Origin: Endotrypanum monterogeii
Lineage: Eukaryota > Euglenozoa > Kinetoplastea > Trypanosomatida > Trypanosomatidae
Length of the DNA: 64,000 nt
Direction of reading: 5' to 3'
Assembly: GCA_000333855.2 (NCBI GenBank)
Contig: CM007316.1
Location: forward strand, 161,345 to 225,344
The translations under genes and the position numbers were made by a program. Shown here one piece after another: positions 18,036 to 28,858 of this stretch (positions are counted from its first letter, which is position 1; the number at the start of each line of letters is the position of its first letter). A model generated the notes under the pieces. That model was not told where the DNA came from. It did not search any database and saw nothing but the letters and a program-made list of their open reading frames with translations.

Positions 18036-19127
18036 ATGTTATCTTTACCCCCTAAACCACACTCTAAAAATTCTGTCGAGCAGCAGCGGCAGCCTCATAT
18101 CTATGTGCGTCATTCGCCACTGTCTGTTGCGATCGTGTTCATGGTTCTTGCAATTGTTTCTCTCCCACTTGGCATCGTCGTGATTGTGAGCGGGAGTAGA
18201 ACGACAAGGCTTTCTTTTCGCTACGATCATATCAACAACTACAAACATTCCATAGGGTCGACTGGTGTGTTTGCCGTAGATTTTCCATTTAATAACACGG
18301 TCTTATCTACGGGCATCAAAACGAGGCTTAATTTTTCCTTGTCATCTAGTCTAACAGCTCCAATATACATGCAGTATCGCCTCTCACCATTCTATCAAAA
18401 TCACCGTCTGTTCGCTTCCTCGATCGACTATGAGCAGCTTCGAGGTAGTACAAGTGAAATAATAAAACAGTGCGAGCCGTACCGATTTCCTGGCGAAGCG
18501 ACTGGCGATTCTGTCCCGGGCTACTACAGTCCGTGCGGTGCATTTCCATGGTCAATGTTCAACGATAGTATCACCTTGTTTAAGAGTGATGGCACACTCA
18601 TCTGCGACGGCGGCGCTTTCACGTTTGATGGAGCAAGTAGGGTGGAGGGCAACAAGTGCGAAAAAACTGGTATCGCTCTCTCAAAGGATGTTAAAGCTAG
18701 ATTCAAGGCACCAGCGAATATTGCTGGCCACGGTCCTATGTGGAGAGCAGGCGGTGATCCGGTATCTACCGATCCATACCTTAAAGAGGGTTACTACTAC
18801 AATGAGCCCGGCCACAAAATCCCATCTAGCCTTGACGAGGATTTGATGGTCTGGACCAATATGGCGTTTTTGTCGAATGTGGTGAAAGACTACCGTATTA
18901 TTTCTGTCGATTTGCCAGCCGGTGATTACTATTTTGAGCTCACGGAACATTACCCAACAGCGGAATATTCCTCTAGGAAGTACGTGCAACTCTCCACTCG
19001 ATCATGGATTGGAGGCAAAAACAACCTCCTAGGGGCTATACTGATATTCTTGGGTGGTTTGGCGTTTACCATCGGTGTTTCATTGTTCATTCTGCAGTGT
19101 TTCCTTCCCCCAGGGTATAAAGAGTAG
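18036..19127 (+). CDS. CDC50/LEM3-family P4-ATPase (flippase) subunit, Ros3-like
   Basis: A 363-residue membrane protein. The longer frame opens only with GTG, so the ATG at 18036 is used. Hydrophobic spans near residues 34-56 and 338-358 flank a large extracytoplasmic loop, the CDC50 topology. Diagnostic segments are FYQNHR near 120, SPCGAFPWSMFNDS, DLPAGDYYFEL and LSTRSWIGGKNNLLG just before the second span. NFS and NDS are potential N-glycosylation sites. CDC50 proteins pair with P4-ATPases to flip phospholipids to the cytosolic leaflet. In Leishmania donovani the homologue Ros3 works with the miltefosine transporter, and loss of either gives drug resistance. The partner ATPase is not in this window. 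Family assignment is firm; correspondence to Ros3 rather than another CDC50 paralogue is inference. Confidence 0.92.
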   Translation: MLSLPPKPHSKNSVEQQRQPHIYVRHSPLSVAIVFMVLAIVSLPLGIVVIVSGSRTTRLSFRYDHINNYKHSIGSTGVFAVDFPFNNTVLSTGIKTRLNFSLSSSLTAPIYMQYRLSPFYQNHRLFASSIDYEQLRGSTSEIIKQCEPYRFPGEATGDSVPGYYSPCGAFPWSMFNDSITLFKSDGTLICDGGAFTFDGASRVEGNKCEKTGIALSKDVKARFKAPANIAGHGPMWRAGGDPVSTDPYLKEGYYYNEPGHKIPSSLDEDLMVWTNMAFLSNVVKDYRIISVDLPAGDYYFELTEHYPTAEYSSRKYVQLSTRSWIGGKNNLLGAILIFLGGLAFTIGVSLFILQCFLPPGYKE

Positions 19128-20854
19128 CTCTTGTGCTTTGGGCTTTCTATCAACACTCACTTTTTCGCTACCTCGTGCTGTTAACCTGCAAGGTGGTACC
19201 CTTTACGTGAAGCTGAAATTACTAGTATACTATTGCCTTGGTCTGTTTCGTTTAAAATACCGTTGGGGCATTCTGCAGGAATGTACATCTGGCGTGTGAT
19301 TTGGCTCCTATGACCTACCTTTGCATTTGCTTTTCTTCTGTTTTTGTTTTGGCACTGCACAGTGGTGACATGCGGCTCTTGCACTCCTCGACTCTGGGAT
19401 AACTCCGAAGAACATAAGAAAAGCGGATCAGATCTGTTTTTCAGCTATCGGAACGCGAATTGAGCTTTCGTGGCTCCTGCTTTTTATTCGCTTGTGCATG
19501 CAACCGAGTTATTTCCCCCATTTCCCATCGGTTCGCGTTGTAAACTTCAACTTGCCGAGTGAGTACCTTGTGCTCTTTGGTAAGGTGCGTCCCTGCCGAA
19601 GGCTCGGTTACGGAGTGTGGTTCAACCTGATGTATTAGGAGCCTACTGCGCATTTTATTCGCAGGCCGAGCAAACTTTTTTTTTTTTCCCATGCCAAGGT
19701 AGAGCCGTGTTTGATTAGGAAATATTGAGTACTCACTGCGTAGCTGTGCAATAGCGATGCATTGCTATGTACATCGGTGCTCAGCCCATGGACGGATGGT
19801 GTTACTTTTCCCTAATCTGTTGCAGTAATCACATTTGCACCTTGCGTACGCGAGACGAAAGGTAGATGCGATTGCAGTGCACCACTCCAGACTGTGGTGT
19901 GATCACTGGCGGTGCACCTGAGTAATGCCCGAGGATGCCACCGTGTGACTGTTAGCTTGCCTGGAGTGGCTATAAAGCGGCCTGTTTAGGAAGGTCGAAC
20001 ACAGCTGAGAGCCGTAGCCCTGCTGCGATGACAATCCGTACTGCTGCGAGACGTGGGTATCGTTGTTTTCCACAGCTCCAGGGGGGAACTGTCACTGGAT
20101 TGGGTAGGATGTGCAGCTGAAATAATGTCTCTACAGTTGCAGAGTGAAGACTCTCTAGAACAAGAGAACTCGTTGAGAGCGACTGTGTGCTTGCTGGTGT
20201 GGTTACCCACCTTTCTTTCCCTCGCACACACTTTTTTTTTTGCATCGGCTGCTGATTCTCTTAACCTACTGTTGCTTTCGTTTTCCATTCGAGTGTGTTT
20301 TTTTTTCGCTAAACATCTTTCAGGGTCAGCTTTATATGATAATTTCTTTTTCTTGGCAATGCGCGATGACGGGTTCATGTGAGAGGGGATATAAACGTTC
20401 TAACCCTAGGTCGCAACTTTTCTTTTGTAGTAATTCCCGGAACAAAAAGTAGACATTTTTTTTTTTCTGGAAGCGGGTACTGTCCCTTTTTCCAGTCTGC
20501 CAGGTGCTACGTCGGTCAGTGGTGCTTGTTGGCACGAAGCAAAAATGTATCGCATTACTGTGTGCAAGTGCATGCACCAAAATGCAATTTTTTTTTTTTT
20601 GCTCGACCGGTAGTTATTCAACAATGTCTTGCTGATGGAAGCTGGGTGCGCTTCTACATACCCCTATAAATTTTTTTTGTTCCTTGTATCTCATGCCTGC
20701 ACGTGTGTCCTACACGTCCCCCTTTTCTCCACATAGCACGCCGCAAGAACTATACTTTGTTGCTTACCAAGCAAACAAGGAAAACAATCAAGAACACAAC
20801 AAACCCTCTTACTCACATTACTTTTTTTTTTTTTACTTCTCAGCAGCGATCACA
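19128..20854. other. Long spacer between CDC50 and profilin
   Basis: 1.7 kb with no supportable gene. It shows repeated T runs (19677-19687, 20231-20240, 20303-20310, 20457-20466, 20588-20600), probably 3' UTR and splice signals. I looked for tRNA A/B boxes and a small RNA and found none by eye. A minus-strand frame at 19441-19692 is against the cluster direction and was not accepted. Confidence 0.5.
20822..20843 (+). promoter_or_regulatory. Candidate spliced-leader acceptor for profilin
   Basis: Thirteen T residues followed by acttctcag give an acceptor AG at 20842-20843 (a second AG follows at 20845), only 12 nt before the profilin ATG. Confidence 0.6.
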
Positions 20855-21307
20855 ATGTCGTGGCAGGCATACGTTGATGACAGCCTTATCGGAAGCGGCA
20901 ACATGCACAGTGCCGCTATTGTTGGAGCTGCCGACGGCAGCTACTGGGCATACGGTGGTAGTTACGTTCCGCAACCGGAAGAGGTAAAACACATCCAGAA
21001 GTGCTTCTCCGATTTCTCACTTGTGCAGTCCTCTGGCATCAACATTTACGGTGTCAAGTTCTTTGGTCTCCAGTGCGGCACCGACGGCGACTCCAAGTAC
21101 ATCTTCTTTAAAAAAGGTGCAGCAGGTGGCTGTGTTTACACCACAAAGCAGACGTTCATCGTTGCCGTGTATGGAGACCCTGGTGAAGCTTCCTCGCTTC
21201 AGCAGAATCTCAACAAAAGCAGTTCGCCAAAGGCCACAGTGAACCCCGCTGACTGCAATGCAACGGTGAAGCGCATTGCCGATTACCTCATTAAACTCGG
21301 TTACTGA
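20855..21307 (+). CDS. Profilin
   Basis: A 150-residue profilin starting MSWQAYVDDSLIGSGNMHSAAI, which is the conserved N-terminal poly-proline-binding helix (W3, Y6). The SYWAYGG segment and the C-terminal helix (IADYLIKLGY) complete the fold. Profilin binds G-actin and proline-rich ligands, catalyses actin nucleotide exchange and feeds formin-driven filament growth; trypanosomatids carry one divergent gene, and Leishmania profilin has also been linked to vesicle traffic and the nucleus. Length is slightly above the animal and plant norm because of an internal insertion typical of kinetoplastids. It is flanked by unusually long spacers on both sides, suggesting long UTRs. Confidence 0.93.
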   Translation: MSWQAYVDDSLIGSGNMHSAAIVGAADGSYWAYGGSYVPQPEEVKHIQKCFSDFSLVQSSGINIYGVKFFGLQCGTDGDSKYIFFKKGAAGGCVYTTKQTFIVAVYGDPGEASSLQQNLNKSSSPKATVNPADCNATVKRIADYLIKLGY

Positions 21308-23306
21308 TAGCAATTGTTTTTTTTTTTCGCCCAGAAAAAGAAAATTATCGAAGCCCGAGAAATCTAGTTACACTTTCGAAAAGAGTCTGTGCGTGCCGTG
21401 GTGTCAACCTCGTTTCAGCCCCGCCCCCCCTCTGCATGTGCATTTACCTAGTGCATTCACTTCAAGCACCTGCCTGTTTTTCTCATCATGTTCCCCTCTT
21501 TTTTTTTGTTCTTTCGTCGACTCCTTTTGACTCCTGTTCGTTGGCCTCACCTCTGCACGCTCATTATTGACTCTTCTCTGTGCTCCCGGTCAGCTTGCCA
21601 TACACTGCTAGCTCGCGCTATCCTTTGTGTTCAGCCAGAGTGCTTGCAGTGTTGGCTCTGTGAGGATGTTGAGAGAAGAAGTTAATGTGAGACAGCTTGA
21701 TGATTGGTGAGCTTCAGTGCTGCGTTGTGCTTCAAGAGTGGCATATATTTTTCCCTGTCAGCTCTACATATTGCTGGGAAGTTCATTGTCGTTAATCTCT
21801 GCGTCTGTGTAGTAGGCGTGAGGGAAGGGAAAGGGTGCTGAGGAGGAGGTGTGTTCGTGCAGAAAAACAACCTCACGTGATTTCTTTTCCATTTGCCCTC
21901 TTTTCCAACACCTGAAGGTCTGCAGCGAATTGACATCTTTTTTTTTGTTTGTCGCTTTCAGTATTTGGTCTCTTTGAATGTGTATTCCCGTTTATTTTTC
22001 TCATGGTTCTTGCCGCTTGCTCCTTTATTATATATCTATTTGTCATTCTTCTTCCTCTCTTTCCTCAGATACACTGTGGCGTGCTGTGTGCTGCTCACTG
22101 TATCCCGTTTCTTCCCTTTCTCAGGCTTGCATGTGTGTGCGTGTGTGTGTGTGCTCGAGCGCGAACGTCTATGCTTGAAGATGCTTATGTAGCTCATGAG
22201 GAAATCCGAGAGGAGTATACTAAAGAAAAAAGGGGAAGCACACACGTAAAGAAACACCAACAAAAAATAAGGATGCGCAGGGATGGGGGAAAAAAAAACA
22301 TGAATAGCGCATATATTTTTCAAATGGCCTCTGGGAGACAGTGACTTGGAAAAAAAATCTCCCTCATCAATGATCTAGAAATGGTGCGAGAGACCGCTTT
22401 CCTCGAGGCGGATCTACGCCAGCGGAACAGTATCCAGGATGAGAAAAACGAGAAGCAGAAACTGCCGCTGCTCGTCAATACATCTTCTACAACGAAAGAC
22501 CTTCTCGTTGCTCGTGCCTCTGGTCGAAGTACATATATGTCTCTAGGCAGGTCGGTGTCCTCTTTTTATTCCTATCCCCTTTCTCTCTCGCTCCGGCAAC
22601 AAGTAGTGATACACACACAAAAAAAGGAAAGCGGCTCTGAATATTTCGAAATGATTTCTACTTGTTTTCACTTCTCTCGAACCCTTTTTGTTTCACCCAC
22701 CTTATCTACTCTTTTGTTTACACATTTCATTTGCTTCGTACTTACTTCTCCCGGGGGAAACAACAACAGACACCTCACAAGGGGGAAAAATACCCGTAAA
22801 GGGGATTAAGGCGCTCAGCAGTGTATGGACTCATAGTTGTCAGCTGTTATACGCTCCCCAGAGACACATCATCCCGTTTGCTTTTATTTTCGCCCCCTCA
22901 TCTTGACTCACTTTGCGGGCGTGTTGTTTGACCCCCCGCTCCTCCCTTTTTTCCCCTTCTAGCACTTCCACCTCTCTGTACGCCTGTGCTAAATACTCCT
23001 CAGCTCCTCGGCAGCGATTGCCTCGCGGGTGAATCCTTCAGGAAAAAGAGGACAGCCATCATCGTGGTGTAGCAAGGAAGCTGCACCTTGAAAAAAAAAA
23101 AGTGTGTTGTTGACTGTGATTCTCTTATAATTTTTTAAATTTATTTTTTTGTTTGAGCTGCCGTTTGCCTCATCTCTTGAGCCAGTCTCTCGTCATTCCT
23201 CTTTTGTCAGCTGACATGAGACGGCAGGCAGCAACGTTCTATCAGAGAACCACACAAAAAAGAAGAAAAAAATTATTGAACGCTATACACGCTTAGAGCA
23301 GCTAAT
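21308..23306. other. Long spacer between profilin and the Cys-rich gene
   Basis: 2 kb without a clearly supported gene. An ATG frame at 22381-22809 (142 codons) begins with a hydrophilic stretch but ends in pyrimidine-tract-derived Phe/Leu/Ser codons and is not accepted. A strong polypyrimidine tract ends in AG at 22961-22962. Confidence 0.45.
22932..22962 (+). promoter_or_regulatory. Candidate spliced-leader acceptor for the Cys-rich gene
   Basis: A pyrimidine tract (cgctcctcccttttttcccc) ends in ttctag with AG at 22961-22962. It is the strongest acceptor upstream of the 79-codon gene at 23307 and would leave a 5' UTR of about 345 nt. Confidence 0.35.
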
Positions 23307-23546
23307 ATGGTCATGTTTTCCAGTTCCCACGTAGCTGGTTCACCTGGTTCGTTGATGCCGCCAGTTTCCATGCACCGGTGCTACCACAACGCTGTTTGCA
23401 CATGCGGTACGGCGGTGTGTACGCAGTGCTCACGTGTGTGTGTGGCATGCGACTCCCCAGTGTGTCCTCATTGCCTTCCTCTAAACATGCTGCATTGCAA
23501 GAGGTGCTGCCTAGCATTTTTTCAAAACTGCAGGCATAGCTTGTAA
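23307..23546 (+). CDS. 79-residue cysteine-rich, probable zinc-binding protein
   Basis: A short ATG frame that encodes thirteen cysteines in 51 residues (C25, C31, C33, C38, C41, C45, C48, C53, C56, C64, C67, C68, C75) plus H23, H27, H55 and H63. The CxxC pairs (38/41, 45/48, 53/56, 64/67) are regularly spaced, as in B-box, FYVE-like or cross-brace zinc modules. Such regular spacing is very unlikely by chance in spacer DNA, so a real gene is favoured although it is small. No signal peptide is present, which argues against a secreted disulfide-rich peptide. I do not recognise a named family. A ligand-only zinc module of this size usually acts as a protein-interaction adaptor; that is inference. 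Confidence 0.6.
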   Translation: MVMFSSSHVAGSPGSLMPPVSMHRCYHNAVCTCGTAVCTQCSRVCVACDSPVCPHCLPLNMLHCKRCCLAFFQNCRHSL

Positions 23547-24195
23547 AGGACATGAGAGTATAGCCCGCTCTCTTGCCTTTCCACTGCGCCACGTGTGATC
23601 TCTTGATTTCCTTTTTTTCGTCGTAAAAAAAAAAACGAGCTCGAGTCCTAGCTGGTGCGCTGCAGTGACGCGGGTTGCGTCTGTACCGAAGAGGAATTTG
23701 GCAATCCTCAAAAGAAAAAAGAAATTCAAAAGTAATCGAAAATGAGATACTCCGTCTCAAAAATGTGTACACATTGCCTGGTTTCATCACCACGCGTGAA
23801 AGACAAAGTTTTTTTTTTTACTGGTTGAGGATTGTGCTCCTATCCGACTCCGCTTTCCATCGAGTCCTTCGCTTTCGTTTCGCCAAGCTTTCTTGGCTTG
23901 AACTGAGGGCTTTGATGCTGCCTCGTTTAGCCTGCTAGCGCTCCTTCGATTCTGACCCAATCATCATCTCTCACGCCTCTCTGGTGAGGCTAGTTTTCCT
24001 TTGTAGTTGCGCAAGACACGCGCACCGGTACAGAGTTGGCACCTGCAAGTTTTCTCAGGTGATCGACAGCGCGCGCAGAGAGGTACTGTTAATTTTCTTC
24101 GATCTGCATTCCTCGCTGTGGCGGTTGTTTGTTTCTCCTCCCTCGAAAAAAAAAAAAAATAGTCTGTCGAGGTAAATTTCAACCGACGCTTCCTC
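23547..24195. other. Spacer before the basic mitochondrial-type gene
   Basis: No gene supported. Contains T runs near 23811-23819 and a pyrimidine tract followed by thirteen A (24146-24158) and an AG at 24161-24162 that is a plausible splice acceptor for the gene at 24196. Confidence 0.5.
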
Positions 24196-24633
24196 ATGTT
24201 AGTCCGCAGTATCACCAAGTGTGTAGTTCCGGTCATCAAGGCCACGAGTTACACGAGCTCGTACTTTTTCGAGCGCCAGCCCATCCTTGTGATGCCCACT
24301 TCCTTGCTACCTTTTCAGAACAAGTCCATGCCTACACCACTCCTCGACCCCGAAAGACTTCAGGAAATGAACTGTGGCACTGGTCAGCCGGCCCAGCGTG
24401 GCCGTCGAAAACCGCTTGTATGGAAGCGCCGCAAGCCGTGGTTTGATCACCAATGGTCGCTCGATCTTCACCGCATCAAAAAAGGCCCTGAAACGCCTCA
24501 CTTTCCCGAGGGCGTGCCTTTCACGCAGATCCGCGCTTTTCAATCATTTGCAGGGCGTGCCTGGAAAATCAACGCTGGTCGCCGGAGAAAAATCCGCTTG
24601 TCTCTGAAGCGTGGTCGTAGAAAGCTGCTGTAG
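24196..24633 (+). CDS. Basic protein, probable mitochondrial ribosomal or RNA-binding protein
   Basis: A 145-residue, strongly basic protein. The N-terminus (MLVRSITKCVVPVIKATSYT) has the Arg/Lys, Ser/Thr and hydrophobic mixture of a mitochondrial targeting peptide and no acidic residue. The C-terminal half is dense in Arg/Lys, with RGRRKPLVWKRRKPW near 69-83 and GRRRKIRLSLKRGRRKLL at the very end. Basic tails and presequences of this kind are characteristic of the small kinetoplastid-specific mitoribosomal proteins. No named domain was recognised, so a mitoribosomal role is inference. An RNA-binding protein of the mitochondrial processing machinery is the main alternative. Confidence 0.65.
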   Translation: MLVRSITKCVVPVIKATSYTSSYFFERQPILVMPTSLLPFQNKSMPTPLLDPERLQEMNCGTGQPAQRGRRKPLVWKRRKPWFDHQWSLDLHRIKKGPETPHFPEGVPFTQIRAFQSFAGRAWKINAGRRRKIRLSLKRGRRKLL

Positions 24634-25815
24634 CTGCAGCGCCCAAAGACAGTGAGCTTCAGGTTTATCGCCTGCAACACGTTTCCCATGCAACCCCTCG
24701 TTTTTCCTCTGTCGTGGGTCATCGGATGCCTCTCTGGTTTACACTGTAGATGGCAACAGGCGGCTGTGCGATCTCGCTCACAGCCAAAGCACCTGCTCCG
24801 TGTCGTCGTCGAGGCGAGTTCAGATGAGAGTATGCATGGTGACTTTTGTTTACTGTCCGCCCGCTCACCTTCCCGTTATTGTTGTGCTGTCTTGCCCCAC
24901 TTTTTCAATGGGTGATGAGCCTGTGTCCTGGAGTAGTTGACTGGGGATGTTTTTTTGTTCGTTTTTTCACCTGTCTCGTACTAGTGGCAGATGAAAGCAG
25001 GAATATCAAGAAATTTAGTACGGTACCTTGAAAGCCGTCCTGCATGTTTCCACATTGGGTCGCTGTGGGCATGGGTTTCTTTTCGTGACAGGGAGGGGAG
25101 AGGCACGGCATGGAAATGATGTGTTTTTCCCCTCTTGTTGGCACCAGAATTTCCGCTGACGTGTACTTTTTTTTTTTGACAAAAAAGGGGCAATCAGAAG
25201 GTTTGTTCATCATGCCCACTAGAGGTCATGCTCTCTCCCTTCTCGTCTTCGTCTGCGCACGCTGTCGAGGTGAGGCAGTTCTGAAGGCTACAAATTGAAC
25301 GACCGCTGTGAATGTACTCTGTGGCGGTATCTGATTTCTGACAACCACTTCTCAAACTTTCATGTACTGTTTCTGTTTTCTTCCGCCTTCCTTTTCAAAA
25401 AGAAGTCTTCGGTGTCGCCACAGCCAATTTTCTCCCACCTAAAGATACATATATCTTTCCCACTAAATTCGATGACCTCTTATTTACACACTTGCACCAA
25501 CTAGCAGCATTCCGTGTCGATAGGCGGTGCATACAGTTTTTTTTTTTTCACATGCTCTAGCGGTGTAAAAATATTTGCGAACGTGCATCCTCTGCTTTCC
25601 TAACGGCCTGTTGTTTGCCTCTTGTACTGCCTTACAGGGCGAACCTGCTTCTTTTCAACTATTGCGCAGCAATTTCTGTTGATGAGAGCTTTCTAGCGAA
25701 CGTGAGAGAGACCATCGATCCACTGAGCGCGGCGCTCTCTGAGTGTTCCATTTTCTTTTCACCTCCCCTCTTCCCTTTCCCTCGCTGCCTCGGTTGCCCC
25801 TCGGGGTTGGCAGTA
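24634..25815. other. Spacer before the TauE/SafE gene
   Basis: 1.2 kb without a supported gene. T runs near 25168-25177 and 25538-25548, and the pyrimidine tract 25747-25799 just before the transporter. Confidence 0.5.
25747..25813 (+). promoter_or_regulatory. Candidate spliced-leader acceptor for the TauE/SafE gene
   Basis: About 50 nt of nearly pure pyrimidine (25747-25799) is followed by the first AG at 25812-25813, only two bases before the ATG at 25816. If used, the 5' UTR beyond the spliced leader would be 2 nt. Confidence 0.45.
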
Positions 25816-27348
25816 ATGCGACGAGTCAGGGGACTCCGATTGTGCAGGCTGGTCGGCCTGGTATTCATGGCGATGCTGCTGCTGAGTTACGCGACCGCTG
25901 CAGCAACCCGCTGCGGCTTCCGTACCCAACGCTTACAGTGTGGTGATCTCGCATGCGATAAGAAAGCTAAGATCTGCGTAGCCTGTCTCTCCGATAATGA
26001 CTGTTACCCGGGTGCGATGCGCTGCGAGGTTGCATCAGGCAAATGTAAGATGCGCAGCTTCACGTCTATCCTCGGCGCGCGTACAGTCTTTGCGATGCTA
26101 TGCACATTTGCTATCGGTTCCATCGGCGCTATCGCTGGTGTAGGCGGTGGTGGCATTATCGTTCCCATGCTGTGCGCTCTTCTAGAGGTTTCCATGCAAT
26201 CTGCCGTGGGGATGTCGCAGTCCACCATCTGCGGACAAAGCTCGCTGAACATGTATCTGGCTGTTCAGCAAAAGCATATCGACACCAGCTGGGATCGTCC
26301 GCTAATCAACTACCAGTATCTGAGTTTGCTGCTGCCGCTCGGGCTCGTAGGTACCTTGGTCGGTGGGATTCTCAGCAAGTTTTGCCCTGATGCACTGCGC
26401 CTCATTCTACTTTTTGTGATGCTCGCGGCCGTATTATATCGAACGTTAATGAACATGCAGAAGCAGTACAAACAAGACACAAACGAGCAGCAGGTCTCTG
26501 TGGTGGTTAGCAACGTGGGTGATGAACCAAACTTGCAGCGCCGCAGTAGCAGCGGTGGCGACAAAGTACCGAGCGGTAATGTGACGAAGGGAGCTGGTGG
26601 GGTCACGTCCGAGTCCCGCGAGAACACTACAGCTCCAGCAGTCTTGGAGCAGACCTCACTACCTATCGCGCGCCCTTCGCAACCGCAGTACCCACAGCAG
26701 GAGATCACGATGAATTTTGCGTGTTTTTTTGTATTGCTGCTGTTTAACATTTTCCGGTCGTTTTCGGCGTGCGGTGGCTTTATGTATTGGTTGTGCGCAC
26801 TGGTTCCCCTACTTTTTTTAAGCGTTGTCTTTTATCATAACCGTGAACGACTGCGCAAGCTGGCGGAGTGCAACCCTGAGCAGATGACCTTTGCTTGGAC
26901 CCGAGAAAACTCTGTTATATATCCGATGATAGCGGTGGTTGCCGGTGCAGCAGCGGCCATGCTTGGCATCGGTGGTGGTCTTGTTCTTGGGTTCGTCCTT
27001 TATGAGGTTGACCTAGCCCCACAGGAAGCATCGGTGACAGGTGGCGTGGCAACTTTCTTTATCGCTTTCTCGTCTGCTCTGCAGCTGCTGGTCACAGACA
27101 GCCTCGTTATAGACTTTGGCATTGTTTTATTTGTCGTTGGGCTGTGCAGTACCGCCATGGGGCAATTCGTGTTCATGAAGTATATTAGAGTGCACGGGCT
27201 GAACTATCTCATCCTCGGCGCTCTTGCTTTCATCATTGGTGGCTCACTGGTGGTACTCGGCAGTTACAGTATTTACAACACCGTCATGTTGTACCGCTCA
27301 GGCGACTCCGTATTGGGTTTTGGTCGCCTCTGTGCCTGGGCGAAGTAG
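25816..27348 (+). CDS. TauE/SafE-family membrane transporter (anion exporter type)
   Basis: A 510-residue membrane protein. The open frame extends further upstream but only with a TTG first codon and pyrimidine-rich UTR-like sequence, so the ATG at 25816 is chosen. A signal peptide or first membrane segment (residues about 8-30) is followed by a Cys-rich lumenal or extracellular segment (CGDLACD..KICVACLSDNDCYP). Two halves follow, each with several membrane spans and the glycine motif of the family: GVGGGGIIVPML near 110-120 and GIGGGLVLGF near 380-390. A long polar loop (about 215-295) separates them. Bacterial TauE/SafE proteins export sulfite, sulfoacetate or related anions; eukaryotic members of this Cys-rich type occur in plants and protists, with largely untested substrates. 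Family assignment is clear; substrate and membrane are unknown. Confidence 0.85.
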   Translation: MRRVRGLRLCRLVGLVFMAMLLLSYATAAATRCGFRTQRLQCGDLACDKKAKICVACLSDNDCYPGAMRCEVASGKCKMRSFTSILGARTVFAMLCTFAIGSIGAIAGVGGGGIIVPMLCALLEVSMQSAVGMSQSTICGQSSLNMYLAVQQKHIDTSWDRPLINYQYLSLLLPLGLVGTLVGGILSKFCPDALRLILLFVMLAAVLYRTLMNMQKQYKQDTNEQQVSVVVSNVGDEPNLQRRSSSGGDKVPSGNVTKGAGGVTSESRENTTAPAVLEQTSLPIARPSQPQYPQQEITMNFACFFVLLLFNIFRSFSACGGFMYWLCALVPLLFLSVVFYHNRERLRKLAECNPEQMTFAWTRENSVIYPMIAVVAGAAAAMLGIGGGLVLGFVLYEVDLAPQEASVTGGVATFFIAFSSALQLLVTDSLVIDFGIVLFVVGLCSTAMGQFVFMKYIRVHGLNYLILGALAFIIGGSLVVLGSYSIYNTVMLYRSGDSVLGFGRLCAWAK

Positions 27349-28027
27349 TCCAGCAAAAGCGTGCGGGTGCAGTAGCAAGGAGAAAACAAGATTAATTCCC
27401 CCTCCTCGTCCCATCAATGCTCTGCGTATATGGACACATGCTTCGATACGCGTCTTTCTTTCCTCACCGCAGCGCATTTTCTGCCCTATGGCCTCCTCTT
27501 CGCCGAGCTCGCTTGTTTTTATTTCTTCTCGCCGAGGCGGTTTATACCACTCTTCGAGTACATGAGGCGGGGCTTTCATCCTCGTCTGGCTGCGGTCACG
27601 TTTTTCTTTTCGATAAATGCCCCCTCTTCCCCCCTCTCTATATATATGTATATATATATGTATATATATATGTGCCAACTGAAAATCGCTGCAGTTCTTA
27701 AACGGTGAGGAGGAGGGAGAAGATGTGAATACCTTTGGTGAGAACGGGGGTCCCTGATGAGCAAACGAATAGTATCCCCGCGGCAGTGGAATGAATCATT
27801 TTTATTTTTTCTTTCGACAGTTTCCTTTGCCGCGAGCTATTCTTCCTTTCTGTTGGTTCATTGTTCTTCCCACTTCTGCCTCCGGGGGAAACAAAAAGGT
27901 AGTTGCCGAGTCTCATCGAATATTCGTTGTCCGTGCGGGTACTTGTTTCTGGTCTATCTTTTTGCGACACTGGCGAGTGAGGTACTCAAGTAGCGCACTC
28001 GCACACTATTCCCTACACATGCACTCG

Positions 28028-28071
<44 letters not shown>

Positions 28072-28858
28072 TTTTGGTAGGGTATTGTCTATGCTTCCCA
28101 GTGTACTTCCTTGAGCATTCCTCGTCGAGCGAGGGATGGTTGTCCTTTTCCCTTCCCCTATCATTTCTGCTGGTCACGCTTCATAGTGACTTTTATGGAG
28201 GAAGTGGTGCCGTCTGAACGATGCGGCCAGCGTCGCTGTGACCCGCACCGTTCTCCTACGTACCTGCAGGGGAGGTCGTATTTCATGCGGATGGGGTGGG
28301 TAAAAGCTGGCCATCGTTTGTTTTCATTCTCTTCTTCAGCCCTAGCGCGAGGTCGTCAACTGTACTGTGGGCGATGATGCATAACCTCTTCCTCAATACA
28401 TCACCACCGCAATACTTTGGACAACAGTTGCACTTTTTGAGCCTCAGATTTCCTGTGGGACTCTACTCATGGTTTCTATTCTCTTCTCTGGTTGGTGCAC
28501 GTTTTTATTCTTGATTCTTTTTTTCCTCCTCTTTCCCGTCCCTGCCTCTCGATCGTGTTCGAGGTAGTAAAAAAAAAAAAGGAACTTCCCAGCAGAGACC
28601 AAACCAGAGACGTGTCACCGAGCGTTCCCAGTGCACTAGAAAGGCCATTCATCCTTTTCCGCCTCTCAGCGGTCTCCCACGTTTCTAGCCAGCAGGGAGT
28701 GTAGGAACTAATTGCCTGTTTTACAGACTGCTATTGTACCCCGCTCAGCTGGCAGCGGTTTCCAGAAGCAGTGCGGGCCATCACTGCAGCGCGGAGCCGG
28801 CTAGTACGTCGACTTCCATCTGCCTCAGCAGTAGTCCCTTGCTGAAAAAAAAAAACGA
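27349..28858. other. Spacer between the transporter and the CX9C gene
   Basis: 1.5 kb with no supportable gene. Contains an interrupted (TA)n/(TATG) block at about 27637-27673, a pure (TG)n run at 28030-28066, an A run at 28570-28580, and eleven A at 28845-28855 directly before the next start codon. Confidence 0.55.

Noticed and set aside
19441..19692. 83-codon minus-strand frame beginning MGKKKKFARPANK
   Set aside because: Lies against the direction of the cluster and its Lys run is encoded by a spacer T tract.
22381..22809. 142-codon plus-strand ATG frame between profilin and the Cys-rich gene
   Set aside because: The first 50 residues are protein-like, but the rest is pyrimidine-tract-derived and there is no good acceptor close upstream; kept as a possible but unsupported gene.
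28030..28066. (TG)n and other microsatellites considered as CRISPR-like or origin-like arrays
   Set aside because: They are plain di- and trinucleotide repeats without unique spacers, ordinary for trypanosomatid intergenic DNA.
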